A DNA stretch of 64,000 bases from the NCBI RefSeq assembly GCF_001484605.1, contig NZ_CP013747.1, positions 4,526,001 through 4,590,000 on the forward strand, read 5' to 3'. The position numbers and the translations under genes were made by a program. Below are positions 1 through 8,477 of the stretch, piece after piece (the stretch's first letter is position 1; each line of letters opens with the position of its first letter). The DNA comes from Pseudarthrobacter sulfonivorans (lineage in GTDB: Bacteria > Actinomycetota > Actinomycetes > Actinomycetales > Micrococcaceae). The notes under the pieces were generated by a model, which saw nothing but the letters and a program-made list of their open reading frames with translations, was not told the DNA's origin and did no database searches.

Positions 1-1
1 C

Positions 2-220
2 GTGTGCCGCTATGAGGACGGCATCGGCCATCCCCTCGCGTTCGCCCGGCGGCTCCTTCCGGAGCTAGCGGCCCTGCACGGCGACAAGGGGGTCTGGAGG
101 CTGCTGGAGCAGAGGGAGGCCGACGTCGTCGAGGTCGCCACCACGGGCTCCATCCCCCTGGACATCGACACCGAGGAAGACTACCGGCGGCTCCTGGTCA
201 GGTTGCAGGGGGCGGCATGA
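2..220 (+). CDS. MocA/MobA-like nucleotidyltransferase, C-terminal part (5' end outside window)
   Basis: Only the last 72 codons are inside the window and the frame is open to the left edge, so the true start is not visible. The tail carries a D-I-D-T-x-E-D-Y motif followed by a short helix, which is the usual end of MobA-like NTP transferases such as MocA, which attaches cytidine to molybdopterin. The stop overlaps the ATG of the CoxD-like gene by four bases (ATGA), so it is the upstream member of the operon. Placement beside CoxD, CoxE, CoxG and XdhC homologues supports a role in finishing the molybdenum cofactor of a CO dehydrogenase/xanthine dehydrogenase type enzyme. The family call rests on a short fragment plus context. 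Confidence 0.6.
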   Translation: MCRYEDGIGHPLAFARRLLPELAALHGDKGVWRLLEQREADVVEVATTGSIPLDIDTEEDYRRLLVRLQGAA

Positions 221-1140
221 CCAGGGCGGCGCGGTCCGGAGCGGAGGAGGATGTGCAGCTGCGGGTCCCCGACGTCGCGTCCCTGATGGCAGCGCTGGAC
301 CGTAACGACTACCTGGCCGACGTCGGACTCGCCACGGCGCTGTTCCTGGCCGTGCGCCTCCCGCAGCCCATCCTCCTGGAGGGCGAAGCCGGGGTGGGCA
401 AGACGGAGGCCGCGAAGGCGCTGGCCCAGCTCCTCGATACACCGCTGTACCGGCTGCAGTGCTACGAGGGGATCGACGCCGGAGAAGCGCTCTACGAATG
501 GAACCACCAGCGCCAGCTCCTCGGGATCCGGCTGGCCGAGGTCCGCGATGCCGCCGTGACCGAAACCGACCTCTTCGGGCCGCAATACCTGCTGCGCAGG
601 CCTCTGCTGCAGGCGATTGAGCACCCCGGGCCCCGACCCGCAGTGCTCCTCCTCGACGAGATTGACCGTGCCGACGCCGAGTTCGAGGCGTTCACCTTCG
701 AGCTGCTGGCCGAGGCCGCGGTCACCATCCCGGAGCTGGGCACGATCCGGGCTACCCATCCCCCGATCGTCGTCCTGACGTCCAACCGGACCAGGGACCT
801 GCACGACGCGCTGACCCGCCGGTGCCTCTATCACTGGATCGACTACCCGGGGCCGGGCCGCATCGCCGAGATCGTGCGCCGCCGGGTGCCGGCCAGCAGC
901 GGGCCGCTGGCGCTGCAGGCTGGTGCCGTGGTCACCAGACTCCGTACCTTGGACCTCGCCAAGCCCCCGGGGATTTCGGAGGCAATCGACTGGGTTTCCG
1001 CCCTCGCCGTGCTGGGCGTGGAACGCATCGACGCCGGGACGGCGGAGCAGACCTGGGGCTCGATCGTCAAGAACCGCGACGACCTGGAGCTGGTCGGCGC
1101 GCGAGGGGCAGCCTGGCTCGTGGGCGGCACCGATGGCTGA
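217..1140 (+). CDS. MoxR-family AAA+ ATPase, CoxD-like
   Basis: A 307-residue AAA+ ATPase. The Walker A motif GEAGVGKTE lies near residues 53-61, Walker B LLLDEIDRAD near 145-154, and a sensor-1 region with TSNRTRDL near 187-195. Length and motif order fit the CoxD subgroup of MoxR ATPases, which in Oligotropha works with CoxE to mature the Cu-Mo active site of aerobic CO dehydrogenase. Here it is directly followed by a CoxE-like VWA protein (ATG at 1133 inside this gene), the usual MoxR-VWA chaperone pair. The structural large, medium and small subunits are not in the window, so whether the client is CO dehydrogenase or another molybdenum hydroxylase cannot be decided. Confidence 0.88.
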   Translation: MTRAARSGAEEDVQLRVPDVASLMAALDRNDYLADVGLATALFLAVRLPQPILLEGEAGVGKTEAAKALAQLLDTPLYRLQCYEGIDAGEALYEWNHQRQLLGIRLAEVRDAAVTETDLFGPQYLLRRPLLQAIEHPGPRPAVLLLDEIDRADAEFEAFTFELLAEAAVTIPELGTIRATHPPIVVLTSNRTRDLHDALTRRCLYHWIDYPGPGRIAEIVRRRVPASSGPLALQAGAVVTRLRTLDLAKPPGISEAIDWVSALAVLGVERIDAGTAEQTWGSIVKNRDDLELVGARGAAWLVGGTDG

Positions 1141-2386
1141 GGGCACCGGCTCCGTGTCGCCGACGGTTGAGGCAGCCTCCCTGTCCGCCGCCTTCGTCAC
1201 AGCACTGCGGAGGGTCGGGCTTTCGAGCTCCCCGTACCAGGCAGCACGGCTGGCCGAGGCACTCCAGATGGTCCCGCCGACCGCCCTCGAACAGCTGTAC
1301 TGGACGTGCCGGGTGGTCCTGGTGTCCACCCGCGAGCAGCTGCCGGTTTTCGACGCCGTGTTCAACGCCGTGTTCCGCAACGGATTTGACCCCGCCGCGC
1401 AGCTGGGCGGCCCGGCTGCGCCGGCCGCATCGCCGTCGCTCGGCCCCGATTCACGCATCACGCCCTCTCCCGCCGACGCACGGGCAGCGGAGAATCCGCC
1501 CAGCTGGCAGCCGCTTCCGGCGGTGGCGTCAGCGGGCCGGGACGGCTCCGAGGACCGCGCCGGCCCTGGACGGGAGGCCGTCCTCGCCATGGCCTCGGCC
1601 GAGGAGCACCTGCACGAAATGTCCTTCACGGAGCTCTCCCCTGAGGAAGTCCTCGAGGTCAGGCGGCTGGCCGCCCGGATGCTGCTGGCGACACCGGCGC
1701 GGCTGAGCCGCCGCACCCGCAAGTCCGCACACAGCAGCGCCCGGCTGGACGTCCGGGCCACGGTGCGAGCGGCCCGGCGGTCCGGTTCCGACGCCACCCG
1801 GCTGCTCTATGCCCGGCGGCGTGAGCAACGGCGCAAGCTGGTGTTCCTGTGCGACGTCTCCGGTTCGATGGAACCGTACGCCCGCATCTTCCTGTCGCTA
1901 CTGCAGGGCGCGGTGGCGAGTGCGGGGGCCGAGGCCTTCGTGTTCTCCACGCGGCTGACCCGGCTGACCAGGCAACTGTCGCAGCGCGATCCTGACCAGG
2001 CGCTGGCCCGCGCCGCTGCCACCGCCCCCGACTGGGCAAGCGGGACCCGGATCGCCGAGAGCATTCGACGGTTCGTGGACGAGCACGGCCGCCGCGGACT
2101 GGCCCGGGGCGCGGTGGTTGTGGTGCTCTCCGACGGCTGGGCCCAGGAGGACCCGGAGCAGGTGGCGGTGCAGATGGCCCGGCTGCGGAGGCTGGCGTAC
2201 AGGATCGTCTGGGTGAATCCGCGCAAGGCTGCGCCACAATACCAGCCGCTGGCGGGCGGGATGGCAGCCGCCCTGCCGTACTGTGACGCCTTCGTCAGCG
2301 GCCACAGCTACACGGCTTTGGCAGAGGTGGCAGCCGCAATCCGCGCCGACGGCCGGTCATCACTTGAGAGGCAAAGGACGAGCTAA
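1133..2386 (+). CDS. VWA-domain protein, CoxE-like
   Basis: The reading frame is open from 923, but the ATG at 1133 is the likely start because it overlaps the end of the CoxD-like gene by eight bases and gives a normal 417-residue product. The N-terminal half is variable and rich in Pro/Ala. The C-terminal half is a von Willebrand A domain with a MIDAS motif D-V-S-G-S (in FLCDVSGSME), a threonine in ASGTRIAES and an aspartate in VLSDGW. Paired with the MoxR ATPase it should act as an AAA+/VWA maturation chaperone for a molybdenum hydroxylase. Its TAA stop shares one base with the ATG of the next gene, so translation is coupled. Confidence 0.86.
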   Translation: MAEGTGSVSPTVEAASLSAAFVTALRRVGLSSSPYQAARLAEALQMVPPTALEQLYWTCRVVLVSTREQLPVFDAVFNAVFRNGFDPAAQLGGPAAPAASPSLGPDSRITPSPADARAAENPPSWQPLPAVASAGRDGSEDRAGPGREAVLAMASAEEHLHEMSFTELSPEEVLEVRRLAARMLLATPARLSRRTRKSAHSSARLDVRATVRAARRSGSDATRLLYARRREQRRKLVFLCDVSGSMEPYARIFLSLLQGAVASAGAEAFVFSTRLTRLTRQLSQRDPDQALARAAATAPDWASGTRIAESIRRFVDEHGRRGLARGAVVVVLSDGWAQEDPEQVAVQMARLRRLAYRIVWVNPRKAAPQYQPLAGGMAAALPYCDAFVSGHSYTALAEVAAAIRADGRSSLERQRTS

Positions 2387-3162
2387 TGCAAATTGACAGC
2401 ACATTCTCGGTAGTCGCCCCGATCGACAAGGTATGGGACACGCTCATGGACTTTGAACGGGTGGCAGGCTGCCTCCCCGGGGCCAAGATCCTGAACAAGC
2501 TCTCAGACGACGCGTACCAGGTGGGCATGACGGTGAAACTGGGCCCCGTGAGCATGCAGTACAAGGGCCTGCTGAACGTCGTCGAGCGCAATCCGGCCGA
2601 ACACCGCGCCGTGCTCGGCGGAAAGGCGCAGGAGACGCGCGGGCAGGGCACCGCCGAGGCATCGGTCACCATGGTCCTGACGGAAGATGGCGGCACCACG
2701 CGCGGGACGGTCTCCGCAGACCTGGCACTCTCCGGGAAGGCCGCCGCCATGGGAAAGGGCGTTATCGGCAGCGTCACGGAGCAGATGATGTCCCTCTTCG
2801 CCGGAAACCTGCAGGCCATACTGGCAGAGCCGGCTCCGGAGCAGGCCGCTGTTTCCGAGACGGCTCCGCCGCCCGTCTCAGCGCCCGAGCCCGTCATCGC
2901 GGCGGGTTCGGCGGCGGGTTCGGCCCCGCCGTCGTCGGAGCTCCCGGGCCCCGCTCCGGCGCGCGTCCCCCCGGCAGCCAGCCGGCCCTCGGCGCACCCG
3001 GCCGGCAGCCTGGACGCATTGAGCCTCACGAAGGGCATCGCCGCGGATCAGCTCTCCAGCCCCGGCAAGGTCCTCGGCCTCGTGGCTGTGGTTGCGTGCC
3101 TCGCCTACTGGGCCGGCCGCAGGTCGGCATTCCGCATGCTCCGGCGCTGCGGCAGGCTCTGA
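2386..3162 (+). CDS. SRPBCC-family CO dehydrogenase subunit G (CoxG-like), membrane anchored
   Basis: Residues 1-145 form a CoxG-type SRPBCC fold, starting with the family pattern FSVVAPIDKVWDTLMDF and containing CLPGAKI. A Pro/Ala-rich linker of about 60 residues follows, then a C-terminal hydrophobic segment (about residues 228-245, LGLVAVVACLAYWAG) with an arginine-rich end. CoxG proteins of this shape are proposed to recruit CO dehydrogenase to the cytoplasmic membrane and the respiratory quinone pool. That role is known for the family and not shown here. The gene starts on the last base of the coxE-like stop codon. Its end is followed eight bases later by the start of xdhC. Confidence 0.85.
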   Translation: MQIDSTFSVVAPIDKVWDTLMDFERVAGCLPGAKILNKLSDDAYQVGMTVKLGPVSMQYKGLLNVVERNPAEHRAVLGGKAQETRGQGTAEASVTMVLTEDGGTTRGTVSADLALSGKAAAMGKGVIGSVTEQMMSLFAGNLQAILAEPAPEQAAVSETAPPPVSAPEPVIAAGSAAGSAPPSSELPGPAPARVPPAASRPSAHPAGSLDALSLTKGIAADQLSSPGKVLGLVAVVACLAYWAGRRSAFRMLRRCGRL

Positions 3163-3170
3163 GGACCGCC

Positions 3171-4298
3171 ATGCGTGATGTTCTGGCCGCAATGATGCCG
3201 GACTGGCGGAAGGGCAGCACCTCCGGCCTGGCCACTGTCGTGAGCACTTTCAAGTCCGCCCCCAGGCTCCCGGGGGCGTCCATGCTGGTCACTGCCGGAG
3301 GCGATGCTGTCGGGTCGGTCTCAGGTGGCTGCGTCGAAGGCGCCGTCTATGAGCTCGCCACACAGGTCAAGGAGGAGGGCAAGCCGGTCCTGGTGCGCTA
3401 CGGGATTAGCGACGACGATGCGTACGCCGTCGGCCTGACCTGCGGCGGGATCATCGACATTTTCGTGGAACCGGTGTCGCGGCAGAGCTTTGTCGAGCTC
3501 GACGACGTCGGACAGGACATCGCCGCCGAGCGCCGGGTGGGGGTCGCAACGGTGATCGAGCACCCGGACAGCAGCCGGCTTGGCCGGCACCTCGTCGTAA
3601 GGCCGGAAGGATTCGAAGGTGACCTCGGCTCCGAGCGGTCCAACCACGCCGTCGGCGATGATACTCAGGGCCTCCTCGCCGCCGGCCGGACCGGCATCCT
3701 GAACTACGGCCTGGACGGCGAGCGGCTCGACACCGGCATGCGGGTCTTCTTCGCAAGCTACGCCCCGCCGCCGCGGATGCTCGTCTTCGGAGCAATCGAC
3801 TTCGCCGCGGCGCTGGCCCGGCTGGGGACCTTCCTCGGCTACCGCGTCACGGTCTGCGACGCCCGGGCCATCTTCGCCACTCCCGCAAGGTTCCCCGAGG
3901 CGGCGGAAGTCGTCAATGCGTGGCCGCACCGCTATCTGGCCGAACAGCTCTCCAAGGGCCTGGTGGACGAACGGACTGTCATCTGTGTCCTCACGCATGA
4001 CCCTAAATTCGATATCCCGTTGCTGGAAGTGGCCCTGCGCGGCGGCCCCGTGGCCTTCATCGGAGCAATGGGTTCCCGGCGGACCCATGAGGACAGGATT
4101 GCCCGCCTGCGCCAGGCGGGGCTGGGCGAGGCTGAGCTGTCCAGACTCCACAGCCCGGTGGGGCTGGACCTGGGCGCACGTACCCCCGAGGAGACGGCGG
4201 TGTCCATCGCCGCGGAGTTCATCGCCAAGCAGTGGAGCGGGAGCGGGGAGCCGTTGAGGCAACTCGACGAGCGGATTCACCACGACGAGCTACGTTGA
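3171..4298 (+). CDS. XdhC/CoxI-family protein
   Basis: The chosen ATG at 3171 gives 375 residues. The N-terminal XdhC domain has the SAPRLPGASMLVT and GSVSGGCVEGAVYE patterns. The C-terminal Rossmann-like XdhC_C domain contains FGAIDFAAALARLG and FIGAMGSRRTHEDR. XdhC proteins bind and protect molybdenum cofactor and help put the terminal sulfido ligand on it before insertion into xanthine dehydrogenase-type enzymes. It closes the visible accessory operon and its stop overlaps a possible TTG start of the next, damaged gene. A frame open upstream of 3171 runs inside coxG and is not believed. Confidence 0.88.
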   Translation: MRDVLAAMMPDWRKGSTSGLATVVSTFKSAPRLPGASMLVTAGGDAVGSVSGGCVEGAVYELATQVKEEGKPVLVRYGISDDDAYAVGLTCGGIIDIFVEPVSRQSFVELDDVGQDIAAERRVGVATVIEHPDSSRLGRHLVVRPEGFEGDLGSERSNHAVGDDTQGLLAAGRTGILNYGLDGERLDTGMRVFFASYAPPPRMLVFGAIDFAAALARLGTFLGYRVTVCDARAIFATPARFPEAAEVVNAWPHRYLAEQLSKGLVDERTVICVLTHDPKFDIPLLEVALRGGPVAFIGAMGSRRTHEDRIARLRQAGLGEAELSRLHSPVGLDLGARTPEETAVSIAAEFIAKQWSGSGEPLRQLDERIHHDELR

Positions 4299-4666
4299 TT
4301 GCCAACGACGCCGTTCGCTGGGCAATGACCGCTGTACTGCTGGCGGCGACGTTGTACTCGGCCTTCTGCGCCAGCAGGAAATCCTCGCTGGCCGCGCGGA
4401 TCGACTATGGCCTCCATGCGGTGATGATGTCGGCCATGGTTCCCCCGCTGGCGCCCGGCGGCCAGTGGCCCGTGCTCCCGCAGCTTCTCCTTTTCGTCCT
4501 TGCCTCCTGGCGGTTCGTCATCCGGGCCGCGTCCCTGCGGTCAATCCACGGAGCCCGCCTAGCTAGGACCGCTGGCCCAGCTTCGTCGAAGCCGCCCGGC
4601 GCGAGAAGGTGCTGTCGCTCCTGGCGTTGCGGCTGCACCTGGAGGGCCAGGCCAGCGCAGGAATGA
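4295..4666 (+). pseudogene. Truncated DUF5134-like membrane protein
   Basis: From TTG 4295 (or ATG 4325) the first about 88 residues look like the start of a small DUF5134-type membrane protein, with hydrophobic segments around TAVLLAATLYSAF, MMSAMVPPLAP and LLLFVLASWRFV. After about position 4558 the composition changes to a basic, cysteine-containing tail ending at 4666. That tail is only the out-of-frame reading of the GAF-ANTAR remnant. I read this as a gene whose 3' part was removed by a deletion that joined it to the next gene. The family name is tentative. Confidence 0.5.
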
Positions 4667-5001
4667 TCTTCTACAGCTCCAGGCCGCACGGATTCGGCTG
4701 GGACGCCGTGGCAGCAGCCCATGCCTTGGCCGCCGAGGCGTCGAAGGGACTGCGCCTTGTCCTCCGGATCGTGTCACTGCAGGAGACTGAGGAGAACCTT
4801 AGGGCGGCCATGGCTTCGCGGACGCCCACGGATCTCGCGCTGGGTGTCATCATCGGCCAGGAACGGTGCAGCTACGATGTTGCGCTCGAGTGGCGCTTCC
4901 GGGCATCACGGACGCGCAACGTCAGCATCCGCGATTTGGCGGCCGAGATTGTCGCCGCCGCGGACGAGCCCAACCCTGTGCGGATCCATTTCGACCACTG
5001 A
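4567..5001 (+). pseudogene. 5'-truncated GAF-ANTAR regulator
   Basis: Directly after an in-frame TAG at 4564, the frame reads DRWPSFVEAARREKVLSL, which is typical of the middle of a GAF domain, then the GAF C-terminal part, then an ANTAR domain (about residues 80-135: LALGVIIGQERCSYDVALE and the conserved end RNVSIRDLAAEIV). The first half of the GAF domain is absent and the only available starts are internal (GTG 4609). GAF-ANTAR proteins are sensory RNA-binding antiterminators. Without the GAF N-terminus this copy is probably inactive, although the ANTAR part is intact and a product from GTG 4609 cannot be excluded. Confidence 0.6.
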
Positions 5002-5087
5002 CCAGTGATGTCACGCGCCTGCCAGCGGGCATATAAAGCGCCCTGGCCCGGACCCGAGAAAACCGATACTCAACTATCAGGTACTCT

Positions 5088-6683
5088 GTGTCCATGTCAT
5101 CAGAGACGCTGGCCAGCCACATCATCGCCCCCATCGAAACCTTCGCCGTGGATCCGGCCCGCGTGCGGATCCTTGTCGCCCATGCCCGGCATACCGCGGA
5201 CGCCCAACTTGAACTGATTCACACGCCGCTCACCGGCGGCCCGCTCGCGTCGCTGCCGCTGTCTACTGAGGCTGACGTCGCGGAGGCCTACGCCCGGGCC
5301 GGGCAAGCCCAGGTCGAATGGGCGCGCAGGTCGTTCAAGGATCGCCAGCGGATCATGGAGCGGTTCCATGACCTCGTCCTGGACCGCCAGGCCGAGATCC
5401 TCGACTTCATCCAGCTCGAGTCGGGCAAGTCCCGGGGCCACGCCTTCGAAGAGGTCGCCGACGTCGCGGTGACGGCACGCCACTACGGCCGCGCCGCGTC
5501 CCGCTACCTCAAAACCCGCCGCCGTTCGGGCGCCTACCCCGTGTTGTCCCAGGCGCGCGAGCTGCGCCATCCCAAGGGTGTGGTGGGCATCGTCTCGCCG
5601 TGGAACTACCCCTTCAGCCTCGCCGTCACCGACGCGATCGCCGCACTCGTGGCGGGCAACGCCGTCGTCCTGCGGCCCGACCGTCAGGCGAGTTTGTCGG
5701 CCCTCCTCGGCGTCGAGATGCTGCGTGATGCCGGGCTTCCTGAGGGCGTCCTCGAGGTGGTCCTGGGTGACCGCCGCGTCGGCCAGGCCGTTCTGAACCG
5801 GGCCGACTACGTCTGCTTCACCGGCTCGACGCCCGTGGGCCGGAAGGTCGCGGAATCCCTGGCCGGCCGGCTGATTGGCTACTCCCTGGAGCTCGGCGGG
5901 AAAAACGGCGTGTACATCGCCGGCGACGCCGACCTCGACAAGGCCGTGACCGGAACCATCCGCACGTGCTTCGCATCGGCGGGACAGCTGTGTATGTCGG
6001 CAGAGCGGGTCATCGTGCACGAGGGGGTGGCGGATGCCTTCACCACAAAACTCATCGCCGCGGTGGGGGCCATGAAGATCGGCACATCGCTCGACTACAG
6101 CAATGACATGGGCTCCCTGGCTTCGTCATCGCAGCTCGATACAGTCACGGCACACGTTGAGGATGCGAGAAGGCGCGGCGCCACCGTCCTCACCGGCGGC
6201 AGGCACCGCCCGGACCTCGGCCCATATGTCTATGAGCCCACACTGCTGTCAGGCGTCACGGAGTCGATGCTGTGCCGGAACGAGGAGACGTTCGGCCCCG
6301 TGGTGGCAATTTACCGCGTGGCGGACGATGCCGAGGCCATCCAGCTCATCAACGACACCGAGTTCGGCCTGCACGGCACCGTGTTCACGGGCAGTGTCCG
6401 CCGCGGCCGGGAGCTTGCGGCCAGGATCCGAACGGGCACCGTGAGTATCAATGACGCCTACACCGTCGCGTGGGGCAGCATCGGCTCGCCCATGGGCGGC
6501 ATGAAAGCCTCCGGGGTGGGCCGCCGGCACGGCTCCGAGGGCATCCTGCGCTTCACCGAGAGCCAGACTGTGACGGCCCAGCACCTGCTGCCGTTCGGGC
6601 CCTCGTTCGGAATGTCCGACGGCGACCACTCCAGACTGCTGACCGCCCTCCTGCGCGCGCTCAAGACAGCGGGAAAGAAGTGA
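5088..6683 (+). CDS. gabD2: Succinate-semialdehyde dehydrogenase (GabD2-type aldehyde dehydrogenase)
   Basis: A 531-residue NAD(P)-dependent aldehyde dehydrogenase. The general-base Glu268 sits in LELGGKN, the nucleophile Cys302 in SAGQLCMS, and the cofactor loop in FTGSTPVGRK. The closest recognised family is the actinobacterial GabD2 group, which oxidises succinate semialdehyde to succinate in the GABA shunt. The exact substrate is inferred. The start may be GTG 5088 or ATG 5094 and neither has a strong ribosome site. The end overlaps the GTG of the GMC oxidoreductase by four bases (GTGA), so an alcohol- or sterol-type oxidoreductase and an aldehyde dehydrogenase are made together and may act in sequence. 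Confidence 0.82.
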   Translation: MSMSSETLASHIIAPIETFAVDPARVRILVAHARHTADAQLELIHTPLTGGPLASLPLSTEADVAEAYARAGQAQVEWARRSFKDRQRIMERFHDLVLDRQAEILDFIQLESGKSRGHAFEEVADVAVTARHYGRAASRYLKTRRRSGAYPVLSQARELRHPKGVVGIVSPWNYPFSLAVTDAIAALVAGNAVVLRPDRQASLSALLGVEMLRDAGLPEGVLEVVLGDRRVGQAVLNRADYVCFTGSTPVGRKVAESLAGRLIGYSLELGGKNGVYIAGDADLDKAVTGTIRTCFASAGQLCMSAERVIVHEGVADAFTTKLIAAVGAMKIGTSLDYSNDMGSLASSSQLDTVTAHVEDARRRGATVLTGGRHRPDLGPYVYEPTLLSGVTESMLCRNEETFGPVVAIYRVADDAEAIQLINDTEFGLHGTVFTGSVRRGRELAARIRTGTVSINDAYTVAWGSIGSPMGGMKASGVGRRHGSEGILRFTESQTVTAQHLLPFGPSFGMSDGDHSRLLTALLRALKTAGKK

Positions 6684-8422
6684 ATGCCCAGGACGACGAC
6701 GGCCCGGCCATTGACCACGATGTCGTTGTCATCGGCTCCGGTTTCGGCGGCTCGGTCGCAGCGCTGCGCCTCGCCGAGAAGGGCTACGACGTCCACGTGC
6801 TTGAGGCTGGCCGCAGGTTCGAGGACGGAGACTTCGCCAGGACATCGTGGAACCTCCGCAAGTACCTCTGGGCCCCGAAATTCGGCTGCTTCGGCGTCCA
6901 GCGCGTCCACAGGCTCCCGGACGCACTGATCCTGGCGGGCGCCGGCGTCGGCGGTGGCTCCCTCAACTATGCGAACACGCTTTACATCCCTCCGGCGCCG
7001 TTCTTCCAGGACAAGCAGTGGGGCCACATCACCGACTGGCAGGACGAGCTCGCGCCGCATTACCGGATGGGGCAGTCAATGCTGGGTGTGGTGACCAACC
7101 CGTGCGAGGGCCCGGTGGAGCAGCTGATGCGGGCTGCCGCGGACGAGCTCGGCGTTGGCCACACGTTCAAGAAGGCGCCCACCGGAGTGTTTTTCGGCAT
7201 GCCGGGTGTCCGTGTCCCGGACCCCTACTTCGGCGGAGCAGGGCCCGAGCGCACCGGCTGCACGGAGTGCGGCAACTGCATGGTGGGCTGCCGAGTGGGG
7301 GCGAAGAACACCCTGACGAAGAACTACCTGGGCCTGGCCGAAAAGCTCGGCGTGCGCGTGACGCCGCTGCGCACCGTCGTCGCCGTACGCCCGCTCACCG
7401 ACGCCGAAGCGCCGGCATACGAGATCGTCACCGAGCGCACGGGGGCCTGGACCAGGCGGGGCAAGGACCGGCAGGTTCTCACCGCCAGGCACGTGGTTTT
7501 TGCGGCCGGTACCTGGGGGACGCAGTCGCTTCTTCACGAGATGCGCGACGGCGGTCAGTTGCCCGGGCTGTCGGAAAGCCTGGGGGTTCTCACCCGGACC
7601 AACTCTGAGGCGCTGCTCGGTGCCATGACGTCCCATCGCCCGCCGAAAGGCATGGACCTGACCAAGGGTGTGGCGATCACGGCCTCGTTCCATCCGGACG
7701 AGGACACGCACATCGAAAACGTCCGCTACGGCAAGGGCTCCAACGCCATGGGGGCCCTCTCGACGCTGGCGGTGCCGGGTGATGGGCGGCTGCCACGCTG
7801 GGTGCGGTTCATCGGCGTCGCTCTCAAGAATCCGCTGGCGATCCCAAGCATCGAGCCGACCCCCTGGAAGTTCAGCGAGCGCACCATCATTGGCCTCGTG
7901 ATGCAGACCCGGGACAACTCGCTGACTGTATCGGGCAAACGGCGGCTCTTCGGCGGCCGCAAGCTGACCTCCCGGCAGGGTCACGGCGAGCCAAACCCGA
8001 CCTACATCGAGCCGGGCCACCGGGCGATGAACGTCATCGCACGGCTCCTGCAGGAGCGCGGCGGGCGCAGGACTTACGCCGGAGCGACACTGGGGGAAAT
8101 CTTCGACGTCCCGCTCACCGCCCACTTCCTCGGCGGCGCCTGCATCAGCGACAGCCCGGAGAGCGGCGTCATTGACCCCTACCACCGGGTCTGGGGCTAC
8201 CCTGGCATGCACATCGTGGACGGTGCAGCGATCTCGGCCAACCTCGGCGTTAACCCGTCGCTGTCCATCACGGCCCAGGCGGAACGCGCGTTCTCGCTCT
8301 GGCCCAACAAGGGAGAGGCGGACGCCCGTCCGGCGCCGGGCGAGGCCTATGTGCGCATAGAGCCGGTGGCTGCGCTGCGCCCGGCCGTCACGACCTTCAC
8401 CCACCAGAGCGCGCGGGTCTGA
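6680..8422 (+). CDS. GMC-family FAD oxidoreductase (cholesterol oxidase-like)
   Basis: The start is taken as GTG 6680, overlapping the aldehyde dehydrogenase stop; it gives 580 residues and places the FAD-binding GSGFGGSVAALRLAEKGY at residue 18. Other GMC features are AGAGVGGGSLNYAN and the C-terminal substrate/FAD motif HIVDGAAISANLGVNPS. A cysteine cluster C-x2-C-x2-C-x3-C (CTECGNCMVGC) lies near residue 195, as in the cholesterol-oxidase-like branch, and resembles an iron-sulfur binding pattern. There is no Tat or Sec signal, so it is probably cytoplasmic. The substrate cannot be deduced. Coupling to gabD2 suggests an alcohol whose aldehyde product is oxidised by the partner. Confidence 0.8.
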   Translation: MNAQDDDGPAIDHDVVVIGSGFGGSVAALRLAEKGYDVHVLEAGRRFEDGDFARTSWNLRKYLWAPKFGCFGVQRVHRLPDALILAGAGVGGGSLNYANTLYIPPAPFFQDKQWGHITDWQDELAPHYRMGQSMLGVVTNPCEGPVEQLMRAAADELGVGHTFKKAPTGVFFGMPGVRVPDPYFGGAGPERTGCTECGNCMVGCRVGAKNTLTKNYLGLAEKLGVRVTPLRTVVAVRPLTDAEAPAYEIVTERTGAWTRRGKDRQVLTARHVVFAAGTWGTQSLLHEMRDGGQLPGLSESLGVLTRTNSEALLGAMTSHRPPKGMDLTKGVAITASFHPDEDTHIENVRYGKGSNAMGALSTLAVPGDGRLPRWVRFIGVALKNPLAIPSIEPTPWKFSERTIIGLVMQTRDNSLTVSGKRRLFGGRKLTSRQGHGEPNPTYIEPGHRAMNVIARLLQERGGRRTYAGATLGEIFDVPLTAHFLGGACISDSPESGVIDPYHRVWGYPGMHIVDGAAISANLGVNPSLSITAQAERAFSLWPNKGEADARPAPGEAYVRIEPVAALRPAVTTFTHQSARV

Positions 8423-8449
8423 CGACCGGTCACACCTAATCGTCCGACG

Positions 8450-8477
8450 GCGCCCTGCTCATTTCAGAGCGGGGCGC
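8450..8477. terminator. Bidirectional terminator between convergent genes
   Basis: An 11-bp stem GCGCCCTGCTC / GAGCGGGGCGC with one G-T wobble and a 6-base loop. It lies between the end of the GMC gene and the end of marR and overlaps the marR stop codon. A short T run follows on the plus strand. Confidence 0.65.

Noticed and set aside
181..1797. Minus-strand open frame of 538 codons opposite the cox-type genes
   Set aside because: Low-complexity Arg/Ala/Ser composition and no ribosome site; the plus-strand AAA+ and VWA motifs are decisive.
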